A stretch of 64,000 nucleotides of DNA. Source: Icerya purchasi (Eukaryota > Arthropoda > Insecta > Hemiptera > Monophlebidae). Below the pieces are notes generated by a model that saw only the letters and a program-made list of their open reading frames with translations, searched no databases and was not told the DNA's origin. This document shows positions 42,520 to 54,609 of this stretch, in pieces (the stretch's first letter is position 1; each line of letters starts with the position of its first letter). Position numbers and translations under genes: made by a program. The stretch is taken from contig CM077116.1 in assembly GCA_039619475.1 (NCBI GenBank), forward strand, positions 103,833,164 to 103,897,163. The letters run 5' to 3'.

Positions 42520-43972
42520 TTAGCTGTTGGACTGTTGCTGTTTTGTGACCTTATTGACGAGTTTTGTGAATCTTGTTTTTATTTGGGGATCTTTGATGTG
42601 TGTTTTGCAGAAGTTTATAATGGTAATTAGATGGTTAGGATCTGTGGCGAATTTGTTGAAAGTAGGCAGCGAGTTCTTGGAATTTAGTACTGCTTCTATG
42701 AAGGATATGAATTGCTCATGGGTCAATAAGAAACGCGGAGAGGCACGTTCGTAAAGTTCTTTGGGCGGAAGGAGCGCTGTTCGGATAGTACTAATTGGCT
42801 GCTGCTGGATGGCTTTATAATCCTTACGCACATCCACCGGCTGAGCTGCGTTATCTTTATTCAGAATGGATTCATCGGTACCACGGTTCGTAGCAGGATT
42901 TGAGAGTACGTGCTCGCTTTCCGTTGCCGCTGCGCCAGCTGATGGGGGAAAATCTGGTTCGACACTTTTCGCTTTCTTGTAAATCAGCGGAGTTGATGTT
43001 GGAGATAGAGGTGTGTTGGAGTCTCGTGCTGCGGAGTGGGTAATAGAGACGCTTTGTGCAGGTCGCTTAGCAGCAGAAGGTGGCTCTATTGACGTCTCTG
43101 TTGTGTTTAGCTCTCGGTGTATGATGTCCGTCACGATTTATGATAAAGTAGGGTTCGGGGATCTGGTGATTGGTGGGAAGAGGATGATGGAGCAGCTGGT
43201 GTGGGATCGGATTTGGATGTGTTACATTGCGGACAAGTGTGGTTTGGAAGCTGTAGGAAAATACGATATTCTCTGTCCTTAAACGAAATAACGAAACTTT
43301 CCGAGAGGTCTGTGCACACAGTATCCTTTACGTATAGCTGTCTTCTCCAACTGATGACGTGCGAAAATTCTTCGTCTGCGGGACTCGCTCGGAGCAAGGA
43401 TATTGCTGAGACGATTTTCAGTCGGAGGCTGTCTGTTAAATACGTTCGAATGATTTCGTTCGGGATTGTCCGGGAGACATTCGAAAGTGGCAGTTTTTGC
43501 GAAGGACTTTTGAGTCTTATTGCCTTGATCTGTCGGTTGTTCAGGAAGATGGTTCCTCAGTTTGCATGAAATTGTCCGTTACACTTTCGGAAGATAGAAA
43601 TATCATGATGCGGTTTAAACTGATTTTCGATGCGGCGATGATATTCCGCGCGCCACCGACTTTTTGCTTTAACGCCTGCAGGTAGTCTTTTAATTCGGTT
43701 TGCGGCAAAGCGTGAAATATTATTCCCTGTTCATCGGTGGGATGCTGAAAGTTTGAAACGGGAGAGATCGGTGATTTTAGTTTCTGCGCGAAAGAAACGG
43801 TTTGTATTCGGGGGGTTTTATTATCTTTAGTGTTTTTATTTTTTTGATTGAGATCTACGCTTTTTTTAGTAATATTAATTGAATTATTTTTAGTAGACAA
43901 TTGCTTTGATTTTTGGGCTTGATCATTAACTTTTGGATTAGCGGATTTCAACGATTGATTCATGAACTTCAT
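42520..43972 (-). pseudogene. I-group LINE ORF1 (gag-like), frameshifted
   Basis: Three overlapping frames make one protein: from 43972 a Lys/Asn-rich N-terminus, VSFAQKLKSP, EQGIIFHALPQTELKDYLQAL and NRIMIFLSSESVTDNFM; then, after a frameshift near 43545, a segment with NEIIRTYLTDSLRLKIVSAI and SHVISWRRQLYVKD; then NHTCPQCNTS; and after a second shift near 43135, a Pro/Ser-rich tail ending at 42520. The last part resembles the gag of insect I-type LINEs, in which an RRM-like region precedes a zinc knuckle. Here only the CPQC half-knuckle is visible. ORF2 starts 154 bp downstream. Confidence 0.75.
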
Positions 43973-44130
43973 ATTGTGCGATTGATTATCTACGTAAAGT
44001 GACTTTACATTTGAGTTTTCGAATCTTAGAAATATGTTTCCGTTATAAACTTCTTTTTTCTTTATCTGATGAAAGAAAGGATTTCGATCTCTTCAGGTTT
44101 TGATCCTTCTTAAAAACCAATAAATTTTTA

Positions 44131-44949
44131 TCAAAGAAGCCTGTTTTCTTTGATATAGGATGCTAGAATATCGTATAAATCATTATTGCTTTCTTTGCAC
44201 GAAATCTCCGGATATTCGTTGTAATCTGTCAGCAAACTGAATGTTCGAGTATTACTAACTCTATTCGAAAATAAATGGCTCTGTCTATAGGTTTGGGGTA
44301 TTTCCAAGGAAGCCTTTTGGAAGCTCAGATTGCGTGAAGCCATTAATTCATTGTTTGTTTGACGTTTCTTCTCCGGACAAACTGGATCGGTGGATTTGTG
44401 AAGATCGCTGCAATATAAACATGCTTCTGTCTGGCTGTTACACTGTTCCTCGGTGTGATTTTTACCTCCACATCTAGCACATCTTGGACTACTTTTGCAG
44501 TGAGCTGATACATGTCCGTACTTCAAGCAACAGTAGCACTGCTTCGTTCTCCTAACGAATGGTTCGCAAAGGAATCGCTCGTTCCACATAACAATGTAGG
44601 ATGGCAAACTGTGCCCCTCGAGCGATATCAGGACTGAAGCACTAGGAACATACTTGACTTCTTTGTCCACGATTATTTGTCTGTTTAATCTCTTGATGTA
44701 GTTTATTATATACGGGTTACAGTCATTTCCATCAGTTGTTCCTCCGTGTAATCTGTATCCACTCCGTTTGTAACGCCACATCCGGATACTAGGTAAGAAG
44801 AAATATGTGCGCTGTAACCACGCGATAGGAAAACGGGACTCGATTAAATTATTACCAGCAGAAGGAGAGGAAAAGTGAATAATCACCCGATTCCGTCCAA
44901 TTTTTTTGATTTTGATGAAGTCCATACGGAGATTAGCAACTCTTAACAT
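44131..44949 (-). pseudogene. LINE ORF1 with three zinc knuckles, N-terminally incomplete
   Basis: The ORF gives an RRM-like region (GRNRVIIHF, YVPSASVLISLEGHSLPSYI, RFLCEPFVRRTKQ) and then three CCHC knuckles (CYCCLKYGHVSAHC, CARCGGKNHTEEQC, CLYCSDLHKSTDPVC). This is the ORF1 architecture of I- and R1-type LINEs. The N-terminus seems short and no matching ORF2 follows: after about 160 bp the next sequence is the ORF1 of another LINE (42520-43972). It is thus an orphan fragment, cut either by deletion or by that insertion. Confidence 0.8.
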
Positions 44950-45093
44950 TTCGGCGACTTTAAGTGCACCAATGGATAAATACTAATGGCTTGACCTAGG
45001 TTATTATTATACGGTTTTTCAACAAACACTTTAAAGTTCTTAATATTATCAGTATTATCAATAAAAGTGTGTTTTACTTGTTTTTATAGATTC

Positions 45094-45126
<33 letters not shown>

Positions 45127-45136
45127 CATTATTATC
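45094..45136 (-). repeat. (TAA)n 3' tail of the RLE-type LINE
   Basis: A run of ATT on the plus strand (TAA/AAT on the element strand) about 60 bp after the stop of the ORF at 45195-46199. It replaces a poly(A) tail, as in some LINE clades. Confidence 0.6.
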
Positions 45137-45194
45137 CAAAGAATCACAGCTTTGCTGGTTATATTTATAATACGGCTAATGTGTCTGGCAAGTA

Positions 45195-46199
45195 TTATAA
45201 ATTTTCTCCATCTTGGTGGTTAAGGAAGGTCCTTATATTTGTAGCGGCGTTTAATAAAATTAATTTTTGTATCATGTCTACTATATACGGCGCCAGTCCT
45301 AGGTTACTTATGTTCTTAACTAAGCTATTCGGTATTATACCATTATTTCCAACAACTAGCGATATTATTTTAACTGTATTGATCTTCAGCATATGCTTTA
45401 TCTGTTTCCTAAGTTTTTCATATTTATTGACTTTGTCCTCGAATACTTTACTTATATTTCTGCTATCTTGGACAGCAGTATCTATTAACGCACTTGATTG
45501 CTTCTTTTTATCAATTACTATAATATCTGGCCTATTATATTCCACTGTTTTATCCGTCAACACAGTTCTATCCCAGTATAATTTATGATGCTCATTCTCC
45601 AAAATTTTTTCAGGTACATATTTGTAATATGACTGTTTAGATTTAATTAAGCCGTACTTGACTCCAATTTCTTGGTGAACTATATCAGCTACTTCGTTGC
45701 GTCTTTTTATATAAAATCGCGCTGTTAACTGTTCACATCCGCTTAAAATATGCTTAATTTTTTCACTTTCTGTTCCACATTTCTTGCATTTATCCGAGAT
45801 ATTAAGGTCTTTAATAATATATCTTCTGTAATTTCTTGTTGTTATGGCTTGATCTTGGATTGTTGCTAAAAACCCCACTGTTTCTGGAAATAATTCGCCA
45901 CGTATCAGCCATTTGTTTGATGATATTTATCCACATTCTTATCTTTTAATTCTTGTGGGAATTTCCCATGAAGTGCTTTTGTACTCCATGTTTCTTTTAA
46001 GTCTATTCAGTTGTTAATAAAACTAGCACTATTTAAATTAAGCGGGGTGTAGTTCTTATCTGATTGTTTTATTGCAGCATGCAAATCTGATCCTGCACAT
46101 CTGTGATTGAAGTATTCCCTCATTTTCTCTATTTGGTTATTTAGTAAATTCTCCAAGTGTATTAATCCTCTTTCGCCTTCACTCCTTTTAATGTACAGC
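45195..46199 (-). pseudogene. LINE C-terminus with CCHC and restriction-like endonuclease
   Basis: The upstream part reads LYIKRSEGERGLIHLENLLNNQ and NQIEKMREYF, then a stop (INN*) and a further frame change near 45890. From 45878 the frame is open: TTRNYRRYII, CKKCGTESEKIKHILSGC (CCHC), YYKYVPEKILENEHHKLYW, then TDKTVEYNRPDIIVIDKK and SALIDTAVQDSR, where RPD...D looks like the restriction-like endonuclease motif of R2/R4/NeSL-group LINEs. The clade is a guess. The fragment is cut at 46199 by the LTR of a BEL/Pao element. No RT remains. Confidence 0.75.
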
Positions 46200-46601
46200 T
46201 GTTAGACGTTATTCACGCGCAAATTGATTTAAACAACATATAAACGAATTCGAAATATATTAGTTACTTACGTGCGAACGATATACTCGGGTAGCCCTGA
46301 AAAGGGCTATTTCAAATTGCTAACAACGAGAATAATATAAGGGGAATCGCGAAGAAGATGATAACGAGGATGAAAAACAACTAAAACGTGATTTATATCA
46401 AAAAAAGGCTTTTTCAACCAAAAACACAGTAAATATTGGGCGAGCGAGAACAACAACATTACATCTAAAACTAAAACTAACGCTATTTACAAATCGAGAT
46501 TGTGCATCGAGGAACGAAAAATCATTAAAGTATTAAATTCCTCGACTGCACTTTTACTAATAATAAAATTAAATAAATATTAAAAATATATGGTGTGTCC
46601 A
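46200..46601 (-). repeat. BEL/Pao element 2, 3' LTR (402 bp)
   Basis: On the minus strand it starts TGGACACACC at 46601, right after a polypurine tract of 16 G (C-run 46602-46617), and ends CGTCTAACA at 46200, where the interrupted LINE resumes. It contains the histone-like stem-loop at 46293-46308. No matching 5' LTR is present. Confidence 0.8.
46293..46308 (-). promoter_or_regulatory. histone-like 3' stem-loop in LTR
   Basis: Element strand AGCCCT-TTTC-AGGGCT, extended by one A-T pair and followed by CCC. Six-bp stem and UUUC loop, as in histone mRNA 3' ends. Confidence 0.6.
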
Positions 46602-46673
46602 CCCCCCCCCCCCCCCCGAAGATCCGAAGGGTCTTGGGAGATCTAGCGGCTTGTGGCATTTCGTAAGCTTCTT

Positions 46674-48798
46674 ACTGATACTCTGTGTTGGGAAGCGGGA
46701 TAACATGAATTGTCGGAACTACCTTTGATTGCCCATTAGCTTCTATTTGGATGGTTCGAACTACTCCAGCTCCATTGGGGAAGCACTCGGCTATCTTATA
46801 CAGCTTCCAATCATTGGGTGCTGAGGCGTGATCCTTCAGGATTACGATTTGCCCATTCCGCAAATTCTGCTGCTTGCTGGTCCATTTTGATCGACTGCGC
46901 AACTGATTCAAGTAGTCTACATGCCATAATTTCCAAAAGGCGGCGATCCGAGCTTGATTCGCTTTATACTGGTCGCCTAGTCGAATTTCGCGCGAGTCCA
47001 GTGGCCCTGGAAGCGATGTCAAATTCCTCCCTATAAGGAAATGGCCTGGCGTTAACACCTTCTCTGTTGTATCATCACCACCCAAATAAATGAGCGGTCG
47101 AGAGTTAAGAATACACTCCACACGTGCCAGGAGTGTAGCTAATTCGTCGAACGTGAGTACCTGCCCCTTCGTAACAATGGGCAGAAACAGCTTTGCGCTT
47201 TTCACTGCAGCCTTCCATGTGCCACCACGATGCGGCGTATGGGGAAGGTTGAACCACCATTGAATGAAATTCCGATCTGCGAAACTTCTTATGTGGGGGT
47301 GCGCCGGTAATTAAGATAATTGTCCGCTCCGTGGAAATTTGTACCATTATCCGAAAATATTGTCTTAGGTACTCCTCTGCGTGCCACAAACTTATGCATC
47401 GCATTCAAAAAGTCCTCAATCCTCAACAAGGGGACTAATTCAATGTGCACCGCTCTTGAAACAAGGCAGATGAATACTGCCGCATAAGTTTTGGTATATT
47501 TCAAAGATCGGTGATTGGTACACTTTACCGTAAATGCATCAGTGAAGTCCACACCAGTTGTAAAAAATGGAGGTTGTGCAGTCACCTGCTCCTTTGGGTC
47601 TCGTGGAAATGACGTGTGCATAAAGTGCAACGCCTCAAAACCCCTTTAACTGTCTTAGATGTTCCGCCGGTAAATAGGTACATAACAGACAGGTGAGCGA
47701 CGATAAACGGACGATTAGCGTGAAAATATTTTATATGTATAAATTCAATAAGGAATTTTGTAAAATGGCATTTGGCCGGAAGAATAATCGGACACTTCCG
47801 AGCGAATGATACACGTGCGTTCTGAAGCCTTGATTTAGATCGTAACAGCCCGTCCTCATCGATAAATGGCGCATGACTCCGCAAGCAGCTTCGCCCTCCT
47901 GGACTTTCACCATTTTGCAATCTATGAAGTTCTACTGCGAGCTCTGCCTTTTGAACAATCCGAATTAGAGCATAATGCGCAGAGCTCATATCTTCCGTGG
48001 TAACTATAACAGGCTTTGGGTTCCTTAATCGCCAAACCTTAAATGCCGCCAAAATAGTTGCAAAAACTCGCAACAACTTGTAATATGACGAGTATGATTG
48101 AATTAATGTCATCTCGCTTTCGTTTCTGTTTATAACCAAGACGGGGAAAAGCTTCACCGCCTCAGGTGGATTGTTCGGCAGGATAATCGCACACTGGTTC
48201 GGCTGTTTCCGGGACAGGCACCGCGGCCTATGTATCCAACAGGAATTACTCTTGAGCGCTTGTACTGACATGCCCCGCGTCAACATATCAGCAGGGTTGT
48301 CTGCTGTATTGATATATTTCCACTGATCAGCTGACATTATTGAAGAAATAAACTCTGTACGATTGCGGACAAATACTTCATATTTGGAATGCTGCCCTTT
48401 CAACCAAGCTAATACCACTGTGGAATCACAAAAGGCAACAGCTTTAGAAATACTGTATTGAAGTATGGTCGAAGTGCGCAACATGAGCTTGACCAGCAGC
48501 ACGGCGCCCAACAGTTCCAAACGGGGAATTGTTATTTGCTTCAGCGGTGTCACTCGTGTTTTGCACACACTAATTTCATATAGCCGCCATTTTGCTGGCG
48601 TACATGCAAATAAATCACGGCCCCATAAGCCCGACTAGTGGCTTCACAAAAGCCCACTAGATCGATATCTGCATTCGTGTGATTAAAATAGCATCTCTGG
48701 ATAGTGAAATCTGGCAGTAGCCGCAAATCTGTGTAATAATTACGAAATTTTCCTGCTATCTCGTTAGAGATTGGTTCGTCACAACCTTTGCCTTCCTG
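46674..48798 (-). pseudogene. BEL/Pao 2 RNase H and integrase, broken
   Basis: RNase H region: ITIPRLELLGAVLLVKL, AFCDSTVVLAWLKG and NPADMLTRG. Integrase zinc-binding region with H...H...CTLC (SKTVKGVLRRCTLCTRHF), core DDE with VDFTDAF, FSDNGTNFHGA and then a damaged third position: GTWKAAVK at 47212-47214 where GLWEAAVK is usual, so the catalytic Glu is Lys. The C-terminal DUF5641-like part (RSKWTSKQQNLRNGQIVIL) ends at 46674. At least three frameshifts (near 47620, 47300 and 48600) divide it. It could not integrate DNA. Confidence 0.88.
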
Positions 48799-49862
48799 TC
48801 ATAGCTCGTGTAATATAAGCTTAGCGCGAATAGTAACAGGTGCGACCAAGCCCAGTGGGTCAAATATTCGCGCAATCAGGGAAGCCACCACTCGCTTGGT
48901 TAGAGTGATGCCATCAATGTGGGCCAGCTTTACCTTAATGGAGAAGCAATCCTCTACTGGTTGCCAGCAAAGGCCCAAAATTTTCGCTGAACCAGTAGAT
49001 GAAAAAGCGAGAGGACGAAGCTCCTCCCTTAGTGGTCTGTCTATAAAGGATAGAAACTGGGCTGAGTTCGACACAAATTTCAGTAAGGGAAGCTTAGCTT
49101 CCTGGAGAGCACTTTGAATCTGATCACGTTTGTTGATGGCCTCCTCAATTGAATCATCAACGGTCAGTAAATCATCCATGTAGAACTCTGAAACAATCGC
49201 AAAGACAGTTTCAAGGAGCCTGGCTTCCAGCTCCTTGGCTACCAGCTGAAGACATTTAGTCGCTATGAAAGCCGCAGGCGTTGTTCCATATGTCAATGTT
49301 GTGAGCTGGTAGGCCTGGATCGGAGCAGATGAATCGCTGCGCCAAAAGTTGGTTTGCAAAAATCGGTCGTCGGGATGTACTTGTATGCAGCGATACATCT
49401 TGCTAACGTCGGCAGAGAAAGCGACAAGGTAAGCGCGAAAACGAACGAGCGTGTCAAAAAGTTCTGGCTGCACAACCGGACTATTTAATAAGGCCTCATT
49501 GAGCGAGATTCCGGCGTGGTTCCTGGCAGACGCATTGAAAACTACTCTAAATTTTGTAGTGCTACTATCGGGCCGTGTAATTGGAAAGTGTGGTATAAAA
49601 TAACGCACATAGGCATCGTTAAGGGCTAATTCTGTATGGTCGAGTTTCTGGTACTCCTCCATAAATTCTGCATATTGAGCCCACACCGTGTCACTAAATT
49701 TCAATTCAGCTCGAAGAAGAGAGGTACGGGCTTGCCGGCGGGTATCGGCTAGTACACCTGCGTCTGCTCGCAAGGGTAACCGTACCTGAAATTGCCCACT
49801 TGGCAACCTCATGTGTATCGATGCAAAGTGAGCCTCGCACAACTCGTGCTCACTAGGCGAGC
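48799..49862 (-). pseudogene. BEL/Pao 2 reverse transcriptase
   Basis: A 347-residue open stretch with the RT core: FPITRPDSSTTKFRVVFNAS, SLNEALLNSPV, AFSADVSKMYRCIQVHP, TYGTTPAAFIATKCL, the active site FYMDD (YMDD at 49172-49183) and KILGLCW. Upstream, SPSEHELCEAHF follows the protease at only a few residues; about 200 residues normally present between protease and RT are missing, so a deletion junction lies near 49862. The downstream end runs into RNase H with a stop after IRAKLILHEL. Confidence 0.9.
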
Positions 49863-50745
49863 TCCTGGAAACCTTGATTGAAGAGACAGGGAAACCTTTG
49901 TATTCACTGTCAAATTCACCAATGAAATGCAGGCGATTTCAGTCTGCGCTGGCCTGGCTATTATCTTGTTTTTCCTGAAAAACGATTCAGATACTAGATT
50001 TACTTGTGAACAGGCATCTAAAAGGACATGGGCCTGCACCTTCCTTCCGCCAATGAGCACAAAAACTACCGCACTAGGCAAAATAACAATGGAGGGTGCA
50101 CCTGATGCACAGGTTAATGATGTTCTTGCTTCTGGAACTCTTGATTCATTGTAATCGCTCGAATACATTGACTCTCCCGATGCCACTGATAATTTGTTTC
50201 GATGCAACATTGTATGATGTGAGCAGCCACAGGCCCTGCACCTTAACGACTTGCAATCGAGGGCGAAGTGATTTTCCCGAGGCAATTTTTACACAGCCTT
50301 CTATCCCTTACAAAAGCCATTCGCTCGGCTACGGCTTTTGCTATGAATTGAGGGCAATTCGATACGTAGTGATCTTTGCCACAGAGAACGCATTGTGGAG
50401 CAGCAAGTTTCAACTGTCCTTTATCTATGGTTGCCGCAGTAAATTTTCTGCCTTTTGCTTCCCATACTTCAGATTTGTAGAACGGTTGTTTACTGCCTGC
50501 CTAAATATTCACACTCTCATGTGCAAAACAACGATTCTGGAATAATGTGGCCAGCGGATTAAACGAAGGATATGTCGAATTATCAGAAATTAAATTTTCC
50601 CATTCTTCACGCTGCTTCTCGGGAAGCTTGGATACCACAAGATAAGTTATAAGAGGCGACATCGCCTCTGTATTAAGATCGCACACCTTCAATCCTCTTA
50701 TCATTGCGTTTAATCTGTCCAATGATTCGCGTAGAGTTGGCATGG
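49863..50745 (-). pseudogene. BEL/Pao 2 gag C-terminus and protease
   Basis: From 50743 the gag part reads LRESLDRLNAMIRGLKVCDLN and KLPEKQREEWENLI, and after frameshifts CVLCGKDHYVSNCPQF and CRACGCSHHTMLH, the zinc knuckles of BEL gag. The protease then has VQAHVLLDACSQVNLVSE, in which D-A-C replaces the usual D-S/T-G/A. The N-terminal half of gag (DUF1759) is missing. Frame changes occur near 50510 and 50290. Confidence 0.82.
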
Positions 50746-50973
50746 AAATTTTTTGGGAATCCGATTAGATTTTCACCTAAAAATAAAACTAAATTTAAAT
50801 TGAATTGTAATAATTACGTATTTTTAAAACATTTTTAAATTTTTATAAAGGTCGCTATTTGATTTCTATTATGAAACAAGGGGTGTTTCTCAAATCTACT
50901 GCCCACCGTAAAAGATTTTACGTAATTATATGATTCTCCCCCCTCCCCTCCAATGTCCTTCTGGATCCGCACC
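50746..50973. other. AT-rich flank, nothing recognised
   Basis: Lies between the truncated gag of BEL/Pao 2 and the inverted-repeat element. No gene or repeat boundary is clear. Confidence 0.4.
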
Positions 50974-52125
50974 TGCATCTAGGATATGAAAAAAGTAGTT
51001 GATGCTGAAAGTTTCAGACTCCTAGACCCACAAGGGACTAGTATAGTCACTGTTTTGTGATTTTCGGTCTTTTTACGATATCTCATCTATTTTTCAATCG
51101 ATTTAAAAAATTCTTAGTGTTTCTATAACAGGTTTAGAAACGTTCAAAATTTTAATATTTTAAAAATTCAGTAACGACGAAAAAAATATATAACATGTAT
51201 TGTAGTGTAAGTTATCGCGATATTTATCAAGAATCCTATGACCTGCCGAAAAACTAAACCAAATTTTCGAGTCGGAACAAGTTACACTAGTGATTAATGA
51301 AGATAGCGATGACGACTGATACCAATTGAGTTGCTTGATTGAAGTGATTTATATAAATTATTACACACAAACAGTTTTGTATTTATATATTTTCTAACGT
51401 ATCATGTGTATTTTCTTAAATATATAAATAATTAATTAGACATATCGAAGTCATTAATGTGCCTTATTTACTTTCTGTAATAAAAATAACTAAAAGTATT
51501 TTTAAAAAAATATATACATTATAAATTAAAGCTTTCGCATTTGTTTTTTGTTTTTTTTATAATTGTTTCGCTATTCCTGAGAAACAAAAAAAATTTCTAA
51601 ACATGCTTTTAGTTGAATTTTCAGAGAATTTAATGCTAAAAAATAGATTTTTATTTATTGACTAATTTATTTTTTTATTTTATTTTATATGTTCTAAGAA
51701 TCTGAAAAAAAACCAGGGAAACCTTTAATCTTCAAATACGTAACATATATCTGTTTCATTGTTATTAGTTGTATTTTAAGAAGTTTTTCAGTCAAAAATG
51801 CAAGTTTTTATTTTTTCTGAACCTCTTCCACCACTTTTAAAAATCTGAAAAAATTTCAGTAGATATTTTACACTACAGTATGTTACATGTTATATATTTT
51901 TTTCGTCGTTACTGAATTTTTAAAATATTTTTTAACATTTTAAAAATTTTGAACGTTTCTAAAAATTTGAATTTAGCGTCTAAAAATTTGAAAAAAGTAT
52001 AGAACTTTCCATTATCTTTAACCTACAACAAGAATTTTTAAAATCAATTAATAAATGGCTGAGATATCGTAAAAAGACCGAAAATCACAAAATGGTGACT
52101 ACACCAGCCCCTGTGAGACTAGGGG

Positions 52126-52842
52126 TGTTGCCCGCGATTGTGGCGAGAACGTTTAAAATTAAACTAATCTCTAAAACGCGCTTAATTAAATTTTAACGAA
52201 AAGAAGAAAAATCACTACCGGACAAAACAGTTATAAAATTGTATTCATTAATGGTTAACGTTAAAACTAATCGCGAGAACGATTTTTACGCGAACTAAAA
52301 ATGTAAATCGAGCTTGTAAATAGTCGTAATTAACGAACGGATAGCATAGAATAGCTATTTCGAGTCGGAAGATGAATAAATTAAACGTTCACAAACGAAA
52401 CGACTAAACGAAAGGAGCCCTGAAAAGGGCTTTTTCAAAGGAAGGGTAGGAAATGACAATAAGAACAGAAGAGAGAGCGAAAAGAAACGAATATAGAATT
52501 TAGGAAATTTAAAACGAATTATAATCGGAAACAAATAAAGGATTAACAAGAAAAAATGTTCGGTACGAAAGACAACGACAACAGAGATCAAAACAAAAGA
52601 AATGGAGGGGATCGGAAACAATACAATCGTACAGAATCGCGAAAATCAATATTCGAAAAATACCGTACAAACGAAATCGGAATCGAAGACGGCCATATAT
52701 AACCTATTGCGACGACGGTTAATTAACTGCCGTCACAGCTTATCATCATAGATAAGGAACGGAAACTAGTTGCTGGCCAGCTGATAACGCTTTCAGCTTG
52801 CGCTTTTATTTTTATCTTGCTTCTGCTCTTGCGGTCGGAACA
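52126..52842 (-). repeat. BEL/Pao 1, 3' LTR
   Basis: On the minus strand TGTTCCGACCGCAAG (52842) to GCGGGCAACA (52126). Contains the stem-loop 52416-52431. Confidence 0.93.
52416..52431 (-). promoter_or_regulatory. histone-like 3' stem-loop in LTR
   Basis: AGCCCT-TTTC-AGGGCT on the element strand, preceded by AAAA. The same sequence is in the 5' LTR at 59202-59217. Confidence 0.6.
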
Positions 52843-54609
52843 TGCTCCCACGCGATGGGGTCGACGAGAGCCCATAACTTATCAGAGTTACCAATTTTGC
52901 TATCGATCTTCGTTTTATCCCTTGAGCTGTCTTTACATCCGCCACTCGAACAATTCCATCGTGCCCGCGAATGGGCGTCTCAATCAACCCGAGCTTCCAT
53001 TCGCCCGGGTTCTGATGCTCCTCCTTTAAAAGCACTACGTCCCCTTTCTTCAGATTCCTTTCCTTCTGGATCCACTTGCTGCGACACTGTAGGTAATGCA
53101 AATAGTCATTTCGTCAACGATGCCAGAAGGCCTTTAGAATTTGGCGATTTACTTCAAACTGAGTGATAGCGGTCGAGGGAACAGGAACTTCTGATTGGTC
53201 TGGTCTAACGATTCGCCTACTAAGAAATGGGACGGCGTTAGAACCTCTATTGAGTCTTCAGAAGTTTTCTGATAAGAGATCGGTCGAGAATTAAGGATGA
53301 ACTCTATTTGAGCGAAAATAGTAGTATAGTCTTCAAAATTTAAAACGCGGTTCCTTGCAGCATTGGTAAGGTATTTTTTTCCCACACGGACGGCCGCTTC
53401 CCACAATCCTCCGAAATGAGGCGATCTAGGAGGGATGAATTGCCATTTTATGTCATGTTCGGACCAGAAATCACGGAGATCAATTTTACCAGCTGTTAAG
53501 AGGTTATGAGCACCAACAAAATTCGTGCCATGGTCGGAGTACACGCAAAAATGTTTACCGCGGCGCGCAATGAATCTTTTGAAGGCGTCAACGAACCGAC
53601 TAGTCGAAAGAGCTGGAACAAACTCAATGTGAACAGCTCGAGTGGCGAAGCAAACAAAAAAAGCTCCATAAGCCTTCGAGACTTTAGTAGTTCGGTGACC
53701 GACGCATTTTGTCAAGAACGGACCGCAAAAATCGACACCAACGTAGGCAAAGGGTCTACTATATCTCACCCGCGGTCCGTTGGCAAGAAACCCATCAGCG
53801 GGGCCAAGGTTCGACTGCGGTTTCTTTTGCATTCAATACACGCCCAACAAACCTTCTTGATCTCGACTTGACGAAGTTCTGAATGAAACTAGGAGTCGCG
53901 TGAAAATAAAGGAGATGCACGTGCAAAGCAAGAAGTTCGTAGAAGCGATGCCTGCCATCTATAATGATCGGAAACTTAAACTCATCAGTGAAGGCTGAGC
54001 GATCTAACCGTCCACTAACTCGCAACAATCCTTTGTCGTCGAGCTTTAGCAGTATTCGTCTTAAGCGACTGTTTTTCTTAATCGTCTGACAGGCCCGCAG
54101 GTCAATAATCTCAGAAGCGAACGATTCCTTCTGCATCAACTGGAATAATAAATCGAATGAGGCAGGTCTCTCAGTAGTTGTTAAACGCGGATCTTCAACT
54201 CGAATCGGCAACCTATTTTTACTGTTAAAAATGAACCGCAGCATGTAACCTACCACGCGGATCAATTTCGTTAGAGACGAAAATTTATTAAATAATTCAA
54301 ATAATAAGTTCACCTTTGAATCGGATATTTTAAAGGATATCTTTGCCATACGGCGTTCCGGCAAATCCGTAATGTCTACTGGTTGTGGTCGTCGAAAATT
54401 TTTCGGGAGGTCAAACTTGTTCAACAAAAAGCTCGGACCTTTAAATCAAAGGAAGCTTTTTATTAAATCCTGTACCGAAATTCCACGGGTCCCCAAATCA
54501 GCTGGATTCTCAAGGGTTCGGACATAAAACCATCGGTCGGCTGGGATCATCTCTAATATCTTTTTTGTACGATTAGCTACGTAACTTTGCCATTTTTCTG
54601 GTTCCATAT
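52843..54609 (-). pseudogene. BEL/Pao 1 RNase H end and integrase, broken
   Basis: Begins with the codons after the solo LTR: EPEKWQSYVANRTKKIL and the NPADLGTRG-type motif, then (54427) a linker with LRRILLKLDDKGLLRVSGRL, the zinc-binding region (HVHLLYFHATPSF, then a Cys-bearing segment CWACIECKR-like near 53850) and the integrase core with VGVDFCGPF, VYSDHGTNFVGA and HFGGLWEAAV, so all three DDE residues look intact. The C-terminus has LQCRSKWIQKERNLKKGDVVLLKEEH. Frames change near 54430, 53810 and 53110. Confidence 0.88.

Larger units (their letters stand above)
46200..50745 (-). mobile_element. BEL/Pao element 2, 5'-truncated
   Basis: From gag (50745) through protease, RT, RNase H and integrase to the PPT and 3' LTR, in BEL/Pao order. 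The 5' LTR, leader and gag N-terminus are absent. The upstream neighbour is the inverted-repeat element starting about 50974, with 230 bp of AT-rich sequence of unclear origin between. Confidence 0.85.
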
